Origin: RUG11867 sp964472425
GTDB taxonomy: Bacteria; Bacillota_I; Bacilli_A; RF39; UBA660
Assembly: GCA_964472425.1 (NCBI GenBank)
Contig: CAYYLF010000013.1
Location: 1-27,762, forward strand
Direction: 5' to 3'
Length of the DNA stretch: 27,762 nucleotides
The notes beneath the pieces were generated by a model, which was not told the DNA's origin, did no database searches, and saw nothing but the letters and a program-made list of their open reading frames with translations. Positions within the stretch are counted from its first letter, which is position 1. Every line of letters begins with the position of its first letter. The translations under genes were made by a program, and so were the position numbers. This document shows positions 15,509-21,148 of this stretch, piece by piece.

Positions 15509-16804
15509 TCAATTCTTAGCACCTATCGCATACGGATTTCCTTGGCTTCCATCACCATCCGTTATACGAACATTTGAGTTCAGAAAGACTACTGGGCGAA
15601 CCCCACGCGCAGCGTACACAGCGCTGTCGTAAGAGCTGTACACCATGCCGGACGAGTACAAGAGGACCGAGTAATCCACACTCGTTGCACCCGGCGACAC
15701 AGTTAATTGATAAGCGTTGTTATATAGCCATCCTGCACTTGGGATTGCTCCATAATAATTATCACATTTATGTCCATCTGTATAACATTTATTATCTACA
15801 CCATTAGCATATGTATATACATAATCACTTGGATACATTAAACCCACATTTTTCATTATATTCGTTGTTCTCGTTTCTCCACTACAATTTCCTGTTGTTA
15901 CACAGGTCGTTTCTCCTCGCTCAAAGTTATAATAGTCTGGGCCTCCTAAATTTTCATATGTATTTGAATTTCCTAAGTACCATTTTACTTTTGCTACTTG
16001 CGAACGTGCTGTAGAATTTAATCCTTTTGCGATGGTTATTGCCGGTGCTGTATATGAACTAGAGGTTTTATATGTATAACTGAAACTTCCTTCTGTATTA
16101 TAGTACTCTTCATTTAATAGATTTTGTAATGATGATGTACTCCATTCATTTGTACTACTTCCATCTGTATAGTCGTCCCATGGTATATCTCCTATCGATT
16201 CGTTTCTTATTATTTTCATTAATGGCTTCTTCATCCCAGTCTCAGTCTCGACTGTAAATACTCCTATTATTCTCCACGTCTCATCGTTGAATGTTATATA
16301 GTTATTTGGCTCATTTCCTATGTATCTATAATCTCTTCTCTCTTCGGAAGTCCACCCAGTCGTCTGAGTTGCTTCTGGATGGTCGAATGCGAACATCTCT
16401 TTTTTGTTTCCTGATGCATATGCCGTTACATTCGCATTGTTTGCCTTTGCAATCAACATATCTGCCGATGGATTTGCAGTTGTCACTACATCAAAATATA
16501 CTGTACATTCGTCACTAGTCTTAACTTTTAAACTCAATGCTTTTGTACTAGCATTCTGACTTATCACTCCGCCATTCTTGCAACTACTCTTCTCAGTATT
16601 TAGTACGTATCCATCCTTCGGAAATTCTTGAGTGTCGCTCAAATTGTAATTTCCTTCCTCGTCTTGAATGTACATAGCTATCATACTGCCTGAACTCTTC
16701 GGTATCTTGGTTATATTTTTGAAATTGCCATTCGTAGAACCTATATGTATCCCCATAACTAAAGTACAAATTCCAAATAATAAAATTCCTATTTTTTTCT
16801 TCAT
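15509..16804 (-). CDS. Secreted surface protein with C-terminal GVRPVVFLNS domain (DUF6273-like)
   Basis: 431 residues with a signal peptide or membrane anchor (1-25) and no visible sortase motif. A first ~110-residue region with a C75/C100-type cysteine pair precedes the main domain. The main domain contains TWRIIGVF (near 175-183), KPLMKIIRNESIG, NEWSTSSLQNLLNEEYYN, IAKGLNSTARSQVAKVKWYL, SAGWLYNNAYQLTVSPG and GVRPVVFLNSNVRITDGDGS at the end. From memory this is a multi-copy surface family of gut Bacillota; the ending resembles DUF6273 and C-type-lectin-like folds. Base composition changes sharply inside the gene: the last ~55 codons are G+C-rich while the rest is AT-rich. It is preceded by a long leader with pairing potential and an unusual promoter. 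Ligand and role unknown. Confidence 0.72.
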   Translation of the reverse strand: MKKKIGILLFGICTLVMGIHIGSTNGNFKNITKIPKSSGSMIAMYIQDEEGNYNLSDTQEFPKDGYVLNTEKSSCKNGGVISQNASTKALSLKVKTSDECTVYFDVVTTANPSADMLIAKANNANVTAYASGNKKEMFAFDHPEATQTTGWTSEERRDYRYIGNEPNNYITFNDETWRIIGVFTVETETGMKKPLMKIIRNESIGDIPWDDYTDGSSTNEWSTSSLQNLLNEEYYNTEGSFSYTYKTSSSYTAPAITIAKGLNSTARSQVAKVKWYLGNSNTYENLGGPDYYNFERGETTCVTTGNCSGETRTTNIMKNVGLMYPSDYVYTYANGVDNKCYTDGHKCDNYYGAIPSAGWLYNNAYQLTVSPGATSVDYSVLLYSSGMVYSSYDSAVYAARGVRPVVFLNSNVRITDGDGSQGNPYAIGAKN

Positions 16805-16842
16805 GTCAATTTATCCTCTTTTCCTAACTTAAAGTACATAAA

Positions 16843-16924
16843 AGACTGGCATCCCACCCACATGTTCGATTTTTAAATCCAAAATGATGTGTATTTTAAG
16901 GCTTTCCCCCTTCGCCTACAGTCT
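16843..16924 (-). ncRNA. Candidate structured leader of the surface-protein gene
   Basis: The roughly 125-nt leader can form a three-way arrangement: outer stem AGACTG/CAGTCT (16843-16848 with 16919-16924), hairpin AGGC/GCCT with an 11-nt purine-rich loop (16899-16902 with 16914-16917), and hairpin CACAT/ATGTG (16859-16863 with 16887-16891) with inner AT pairs. An alternative GGC/GCC plus GACU/AGUC pairing is followed by UUUU. I do not recognise a known riboswitch. Confidence 0.35.
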
Positions 16925-16935
16925 CCTATATTGAC

Positions 16936-16967
16936 ATTATACCACCCTCCCCAGTTGTGTTTGTCAA
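16936..16967 (-). promoter_or_regulatory. Promoter of the surface-protein gene with 20-bp spacer
   Basis: Perfect -35 TTGACA (16962-16967) and -10 TATAAT (16936-16941) but separated by 20 bp, with a G-rich spacer (GGGGAGGGTGG). Such spacing is poor for SigA alone and suggests an activator or topology control. Confidence 0.5.
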
Positions 16968-16989
16968 GCCCTAAATTGCATTTTTTTCG

Positions 16990-17026
16990 TTATACATTTT
17001 AGGAATAAAATTCCCAAAATGTATAA
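16990..17026. promoter_or_regulatory. Long inverted repeat between divergent genes
   Basis: Arms TTATACATTTT and AAAATGTATAA (11 bp) plus an inner GGAAT/ATTCC, one mismatch, 3-nt loop. It lies about 30 bp upstream of the ATPase -10 and about 23 bp upstream of the -35 of the divergent surface-protein gene. It may be an operator or, with the loose T-run on the right, a terminator. Confidence 0.5.
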
Positions 17027-17053
17027 AACTATGTTTATTTTTTATTGTTTCTG

Positions 17054-17062
17054 TGCTATACT
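17054..17062 (+). promoter_or_regulatory. Extended -10 of the ATPase gene
   Basis: TGCTATACT, an extended -10, 22 bases before the start codon. No convincing -35 is visible. Confidence 0.45.
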
Positions 17063-17084
17063 ATACGTGAGGTGAAAAACTGAC

Positions 17085-18344
17085 ATGAAATACATGAACA
17101 GAACCATGGAAAAAACTATAAAAGAATATATAGGAAAATACCCAGCTATTCTAATCACGGGTCCACGCCAAGTAGGAAAGACGACTTTGCTAAATTACAT
17201 CACGAGACTATCGAAAGAAAAAATCAATTTTGTTACTTTTGACGACTTAGTACTGCGAACTCAAGCCAATAAAGACCCGGAGTTATTTTTGAGAACTCAC
17301 GAAGCGCCACTGATAATCGACGAATTCCAGTATGCACCAAACTTATTATCCTATATTAAAATAAGAATCGATGAAGCTAGACAAAATGCTCTCTTTGGCG
17401 ATGGCAAAGAAGTAGGGACACTCTACTATTTGACGGGAAGTCAAATTTTCGAAACGATGGAAGATGTGACCGAATCTTTAGCTGGTCGCATAGGAATATT
17501 CGACCTCTACGCCCTCTCGACAAGAGAAATCGAAGGACTAGAGGAAACTCCTTTCGTTCCAAATCTAGATAACATAAAGAAAAAAACTCCAGTCAAAAGA
17601 CTTTCAACTGTAAAAATATTCGAACGCATTCTAAATGGAAGTTATCCAGAAGTACAACTCGGAAATATACCACTCGAGAATTACTATCAAACCTACATTC
17701 GTACATACATAGAAAGAGACATTCGCAAAATCATAAACATCAAAGACGAAAATAAATTCATCAGCTTTGTAACATCACTGGCAGCTCGCACAGGTCAAGA
17801 GTTTATTGCGGACCACCTCGCAAATGAAATAGGAATAACGAACAAAACTGTCGATGAATGGCTTTCAGTTCTCAAAAATACGGGTATAATCTATCTTCTA
17901 AATTCTTATTCCAATAATGTCACTTCTAGAGCTGTCAAACATCCCAAAATATACTTTATGGACACTGGACTCGCATGCTATTTAGCAGGTTACACGGACG
18001 CGACTGTCTTAGAAAAAAGCGCTTACAATGGAGCCATCTTTGAAACTTACGTTATAAGTGAAATAGTCAAATCTTATGCCAACAATGGAATAGAAACTAA
18101 AGGTCGCCTCTATTTTTATAGAGACAACAATAAAAAAGAGGTAGACCTCATAATAAAAGACAACGATACTCTCTATCCAGTCGAAATCAAAAAGAGCAGC
18201 AATCCTTCACGGGAGGCGATTAAAAATTTCGACATATTGAAGAAAACAGGTTATGAAGTAGGCACAGGAACAGTACTATGTTTATGCAGAGATATTGTTG
18301 CTATCGATGAACAAAACTACTGTGTCCCTATCGAATACATATAA
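17085..18344 (+). CDS. AAA ATPase with C-terminal DUF4143 domain
   Basis: 419 residues of the AAA_14/DUF4143 family, widespread and often horizontally moved, with no settled function. Walker A GPRQVGKTT (26-34), Walker B PLIIDE (75-80), a sensor-type LTGSQ near 114-118, then the C-terminal domain ending in a PD-(D/E)XK-like pattern: RDNNKKEVDLIIKD then YPVEIKKSS (about 346-371), with D and ExK present. Isolated on the plus strand among minus-strand genes, with its own promoter and terminator. It has fewer TCGA words than its neighbours, which fits acquisition. Ribosome site GAGGTG about ten bases before ATG. Confidence 0.88.
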   Translation: MKYMNRTMEKTIKEYIGKYPAILITGPRQVGKTTLLNYITRLSKEKINFVTFDDLVLRTQANKDPELFLRTHEAPLIIDEFQYAPNLLSYIKIRIDEARQNALFGDGKEVGTLYYLTGSQIFETMEDVTESLAGRIGIFDLYALSTREIEGLEETPFVPNLDNIKKKTPVKRLSTVKIFERILNGSYPEVQLGNIPLENYYQTYIRTYIERDIRKIINIKDENKFISFVTSLAARTGQEFIADHLANEIGITNKTVDEWLSVLKNTGIIYLLNSYSNNVTSRAVKHPKIYFMDTGLACYLAGYTDATVLEKSAYNGAIFETYVISEIVKSYANNGIETKGRLYFYRDNNKKEVDLIIKDNDTLYPVEIKKSSNPSREAIKNFDILKKTGYEVGTGTVLCLCRDIVAIDEQNYCVPIEYI

Positions 18345-18366
18345 AAGGCTTGCCCTTTTTTCTTTT
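18343..18366 (+). terminator. Terminator of the ATPase gene
   Basis: Stem AAAAGG / CCTTTT with 5-nt loop, then TTCTTTT, beginning inside the stop codon. Confidence 0.6.
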
Positions 18367-18370
18367 GTTT

Positions 18371-18395
18371 AAAAGAAAAAATGTCCTCTCGGACA
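18371..18395 (-). terminator. Terminator of the coat-protein gene
   Basis: Minus-strand stem TGTCC / GGACA with GAGA tetraloop (18382-18395) followed by TTTTTTCTTTT. Confidence 0.8.
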
Positions 18396-18430
18396 CTCTT
18401 CCCATCATTCTTCTATCTACTTGAAGGAAC

Positions 18431-18862
18431 TTAAAGACACTCTACGCAAGTATCGTTTAGACATCTAATGCTGCAAAGACAGTCTAGATTTATAGTGAAA
18501 AAACTGTTCGTACTTACATAAGGATAAAGTCCCGTATCTTCTGTGTTCGGTGCTAGTACCCTGAAAGTCGCCGCATTGCACTCCAACTTCTCTACTCTGA
18601 ATACGTTAGAACACTGAGATGGCTCGGTACAAGTCGTGATGTCCTTGCTAATTGGCATTGACACAGCATTCTGTCCATTTGGACAACAAGTATAGAGCAT
18701 TATAGGTCTCGTATTGCAAACACAGCAAGTCGTTCCACACCCTAAGACTGGTCTATCGCATGAATCTAAACAGCTTTCAGGGCAAGATGCATTCTGCTGC
18801 AAAATTAGTATGACTTGTAGTATCTCTGCTATGCCGTTCGTTTCATTATTATTGTTAGACAT
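18431..18862 (-). CDS. Cysteine-rich spore coat/exosporium protein, CotY/CotZ family
   Basis: 143 residues with 17 cysteines (about 12%). The central and C-terminal pattern (VFRVEKLECNAATFRVLAPN, then FFTINLDCLCSIRCLNDTC) follows the CotY/CotZ/ExsY family, whose members cross-link into the outer spore crust or exosporium. The N-terminal half has SCPESCLDSC and CGTTCCVC clusters. Start chosen at ATG with AAAGGGTG six bases upstream; the in-frame GTG three codons earlier lies inside that ribosome site. A SigK-like promoter precedes it, so expression in the mother cell late in sporulation is likely. It is monocistronic, with its own terminator. The exact paralogue (CotY, CotZ or other) cannot be told. 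Confidence 0.85.
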   Translation of the reverse strand: MSNNNNETNGIAEILQVILILQQNASCPESCLDSCDRPVLGCGTTCCVCNTRPIMLYTCCPNGQNAVSMPISKDITTCTEPSQCSNVFRVEKLECNAATFRVLAPNTEDTGLYPYVSTNSFFTINLDCLCSIRCLNDTCVECL

Positions 18863-18891
18863 AATATTCACCCTTTCATTTCTTTCATTAA

Positions 18892-18918
18892 TAATTTATG
18901 ATTGAACGGCCAAATAGT
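18892..18918 (-). promoter_or_regulatory. SigK-type promoter of the coat-protein gene
   Basis: -10 CATAAATTA (18892-18900) fits CATANNNTA, with AC (18917-18918) 16 bp upstream as -35, the known SigK arrangement. Distance to the ATG is about 30 bp. Confidence 0.6.
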
Positions 18919-18941
18919 GCATACCTTCGAAACAAATAGTG
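18911..18941. repeat. Direct repeat CAAATAGTG between divergent genes
   Basis: CAAATAGTG at 18911-18919 and 18933-18941, 22 bp apart (two helical turns). The first copy covers the coat-gene -35. It may bind a regulator of both genes. Confidence 0.45.
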
Positions 18942-18962
18942 TATTTTTTCTCAAAACTATAG

Positions 18963-18968
18963 TATAAT
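18963..18968 (+). promoter_or_regulatory. -10 box of the EIIB-like gene
   Basis: TATAAT 22 bases before the start codon. A consensus -35 is not visible, so activation by a factor is possible. Confidence 0.45.
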
Positions 18969-18989
18969 TGACCTTAGGTGATAAATTAT

Positions 18990-19301
18990 ATGGGATGGGA
19001 ATATCTGATTATTGCCCTAGTACTATTGATAATCGTGCTAGTCGCAATAAAAGTTTCTAGTAAAACCTTCGACGAGGACATGAACAAACTCGTCAAATAC
19101 TTGGGCGGCAAAGACAACATCATCGATTGTGAAATCTCGATGTCCCGTTTCAAAGTAACTTTGAAAGACGTCTCGCTTGCCAACAAAGAAGGTATCCAAA
19201 AACTTGGGGCTCAAGGAATAGTCGAAATCGACAACCAATTGAAAATCGTCTTCGACAAAAATGCTCGAGCACTCAAAAAGTACATCAAAGATATGCGTTG
19301 A
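18990..19301 (+). CDS. Membrane-anchored PTS EIIB-like domain without catalytic cysteine
   Basis: 103 residues: one membrane helix (about 5-22), then a single domain like the EIIB of the glucose/N-acetylglucosamine PTS (LVKYLGGKDNI 34-44, RFKVTLKD 53-60, KLGAQGIVEIDNQLKIVF 71-88). In working EIIB proteins the phosphorylated cysteine lies in CxTR just before the RLR. Here the aligned stretch is ISMSRFK, with S50 in place of cysteine; C47 is three residues out of register. No EIIC or EIIA is nearby. Phosphotransfer is therefore unlikely and a sensing or binding role is inferred. Start at ATG with AGGTG nine bases upstream, in preference to an in-frame GTG inside that site. Confidence 0.7.
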   Translation: MGWEYLIIALVLLIIVLVAIKVSSKTFDEDMNKLVKYLGGKDNIIDCEISMSRFKVTLKDVSLANKEGIQKLGAQGIVEIDNQLKIVFDKNARALKKYIKDMR

Positions 19302-19310
19302 TGTACTTTT
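19276..19310. terminator. Bidirectional terminator between EIIB-like and sigma-like genes
   Basis: Perfect 13-bp stem (AAAAGTACATCAA with TTGATGTACTTTT), 9-nt loop, T-run on each strand. It includes the stop codon of the plus-strand gene and ends one base before the minus-strand stop. Confidence 0.8.
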
Positions 19311-20186
19311 CTAATGTCTATATTTGTTATTTTGCCTATCTCTCATTCGACGATTGACGAACATCTTCTCAGCTTCGATGGCCTCATTTTTCACATCGAC
19401 ATCCGCAAATCCTCGTCCGAGTTCGCCTCTCGCCATGCCTAACTTGCTGTAAACGTTTCCTCTCAAAAGATAAGTCCTTTTCTTGGATATCTCGAGCATG
19501 TCTGCTATCTGTTGTACTCCAAAGATACCTTTAGAAATACATTCGAGCACTCGCACTTCACCCGGAGTCAGATTAGCACACTCGATTATTTTGTCGAGAT
19601 TGCGCTCCCGAGTACCATACACGACCTCCGCCTCCACATCGCTCACGCCGCTAGCCGCGACGGCACAATCGACGAAATCGACCTCGTCAATACTTATCCC
19701 TCTTCTGTGTTCGTACTCTTTGATAGCCTCGTAAATAGCCAACTCATAAAAACCTGTTCGATTAGAAAGCTCTTTTAACCCGGGATTTGCATTTCCTTCC
19801 TCGATTAAATCCCTTTTCGCTTTCAATATGCTTATAAGCTGTCCAGTAAAAATTCTGTTGTCGTGATAATCGCCCTTGTCGTAAAATCCCATATGCCAAA
19901 CGACGAAAGCCCGTATCTTCCAATTTATCCTTCTCGTTATATACATGAAAAAATTTTCGGTCCTATCGCTCAAAAAATCGTCTACTCCTTCGACCAATCC
20001 TTCGTATGCACTTTGCACTAAGTCATCCTCGTCCGCTCCCGTCCATAGATACTCATGAGCCAATCTCTCGGCATGAGGCATGCAACTGGAGATTATGCGG
20101 TTTCTCGTCTCCACATCGCCTTCAAAATATGCTTTAATCAAAGATGCGACCGAATCGGGATTTACCTTGTTACCTGTTTTGTTCAT
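19311..20186 (-). CDS. Divergent sigma-70-like factor (paralogue A)
   Basis: 291 residues. Residues 35-71 (HAERLAHEYLW, then DEDDLVQSAYEGLVEGVDDF) follow sigma region 2.1-2.2, the core-polymerase-binding helix. Residues 120-157 (KAKRDLIEEGNANPGLKELS...) follow region 3. Residues 206-250 (LTPGEVRVLECISKGIFGVQQ, IADMLEISKKRTYLL) follow a region 4 helix-turn-helix. After region 4 comes an extra segment ending in a basic tail (EKMFVNRRMRDRQNNKYRH) shared with the neighbouring gene. It has AAAGGGGG upstream as ribosome site and starts 13 bases after its paralogue ends, so the two are co-transcribed. It is not one of the sporulation sigma factors I can recognise. Promoter set unknown. Confidence 0.68.
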   Translation of the reverse strand: MNKTGNKVNPDSVASLIKAYFEGDVETRNRIISSCMPHAERLAHEYLWTGADEDDLVQSAYEGLVEGVDDFLSDRTENFFMYITRRINWKIRAFVVWHMGFYDKGDYHDNRIFTGQLISILKAKRDLIEEGNANPGLKELSNRTGFYELAIYEAIKEYEHRRGISIDEVDFVDCAVAASGVSDVEAEVVYGTRERNLDKIIECANLTPGEVRVLECISKGIFGVQQIADMLEISKKRTYLLRGNVYSKLGMARGELGRGFADVDVKNEAIEAEKMFVNRRMRDRQNNKYRH

Positions 20187-20199
20187 GCTTTTGCCCCCT

Positions 20200-21036
20200 T
20201 TAATATCGATTTCTATTTCTACTTCTCTCCTTATGACGTTTGTTCACGAATCGTTTTTCGTCTTCGACTATTCGAATGGAATCATCCTCTTCTAGTAAAC
20301 TCGATCCTGCCTCTTCGAGTAACGGAGCCAATTTGTCGTAAAGGGAGTCTTCCAATCTGTATATGTATTGAAAAGAAGTTCTCCATGTTCTCGCCATATT
20401 GAATCTGTTCATCTCGTTTTCTAGCAAAGCTTCTAATAGCCTCCGTTCATTTTTCGTCAATTGGACCTTTTCTAGAACATCGGCAACTTCATCTTTGCTT
20501 TCTCTAGAAATTATTTCGTCCTCTGGACAACTCACTCTGCGAATTACCTCGCGCAAATCCACGTCGTCCAAACTTCCATACGTTGCCCTATCGACTTTTT
20601 CGAGTAAATCGAGAACAATAACTACATCGAATCCAGCTCGATTTGCCAACTCTTCGATGCTGGGTTCCCTTCCCAACTCCAACGCAAGAGTCTTCTTTAC
20701 ATTCAAAAAGTTGATTAACTTACGACGGTCGAATCCGTTGCTGCTCGCAAACACGAACTCGGCTATCGCTTCCTTGACTTGCCTTCGTATCCTTTTGATT
20801 ATGTGCTGATAATTGTTATTATACTGATTATTTCTGAAGTCATCGACGCCCAAAATGAGACCTTCATACGCGGCTTGAAGCACATCCTCGTCGTCCATAC
20901 CCAAACCGAAGTATTTTTCGGCGATTTTCTCGGCGTTCGGCATATAACCTTCGATTAACCTATTTCTTGCAGACTCGTCCCCGTTCCTCAGCGCTTCGAT
21001 TAACGAAGGCACGATAGTATCTTCAAATTTCAACAT
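20200..21036 (-). CDS. Divergent sigma-70-like factor (paralogue B)
   Basis: 278 residues, the first gene of the pair. Region 2-like: NAEKIAEKYFGLGMDDEDVL and QAAYEGLILGVDDF (34-67). Region 3-like: LNVKKTLALELGREPSIEEL and ANRAGF (111-136). The region 4 position (193-236) keeps LTKNERRLLEALLE, but the helix-turn-helix that follows (EMNRFNMARTWRTSFQYIYR) is poorly conserved. The protein ends with the same tail as its neighbour (EKRFVNKRHKERSRNRNRY), alignable without gaps. Strong ribosome site AAAAGGGGG. The promoter at 21065-21093 is flanked by two near-identical GGGGGA boxes. It could be a sigma factor, a polymerase-binding regulator, or a degenerate co-sigma acting with paralogue A. Confidence 0.65.
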   Translation of the reverse strand: MLKFEDTIVPSLIEALRNGDESARNRLIEGYMPNAEKIAEKYFGLGMDDEDVLQAAYEGLILGVDDFRNNQYNNNYQHIIKRIRRQVKEAIAEFVFASSNGFDRRKLINFLNVKKTLALELGREPSIEELANRAGFDVVIVLDLLEKVDRATYGSLDDVDLREVIRRVSCPEDEIISRESKDEVADVLEKVQLTKNERRLLEALLENEMNRFNMARTWRTSFQYIYRLEDSLYDKLAPLLEEAGSSLLEEDDSIRIVEDEKRFVNKRHKERSRNRNRY

Positions 21037-21040
21037 AAAA

Positions 21041-21107
21041 AAGTCCCCCTTTTAAATGAGACTTATTCTATCACAAAATCCTTTAAAATGCAAATCCCCC
21101 ATTTAAA
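21041..21107 (-). promoter_or_regulatory. Promoter of the sigma-like pair with duplicated GGGGGA box
   Basis: -35 TTGCAT (21088-21093), 17-bp spacer, -10 TAGAAT (21065-21070). Boxes TTTAAATGGGGGATTT (21092-21107) and TTTAAAAGGGGGACTT (21041-21056) match at 14 of 16 positions and lie 51 bp apart, one touching the -35 and one covering the ribosome site. A weaker relative precedes the second gene (near 20188-20203). Confidence 0.6.
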
Positions 21108-21131
21108 AAACACCAAAGTTTTCCTTTGATG
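21105..21131 (-). terminator. Terminator of valS
   Basis: Minus-strand stem CATCAAAG / CTTTGGTG (one G-U pair), GAAAA loop, then TTTTTT, 17 bases after the valS stop. Confidence 0.8.
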
Positions 21132-21148
21132 TCGTTTTATTTAAAGAA

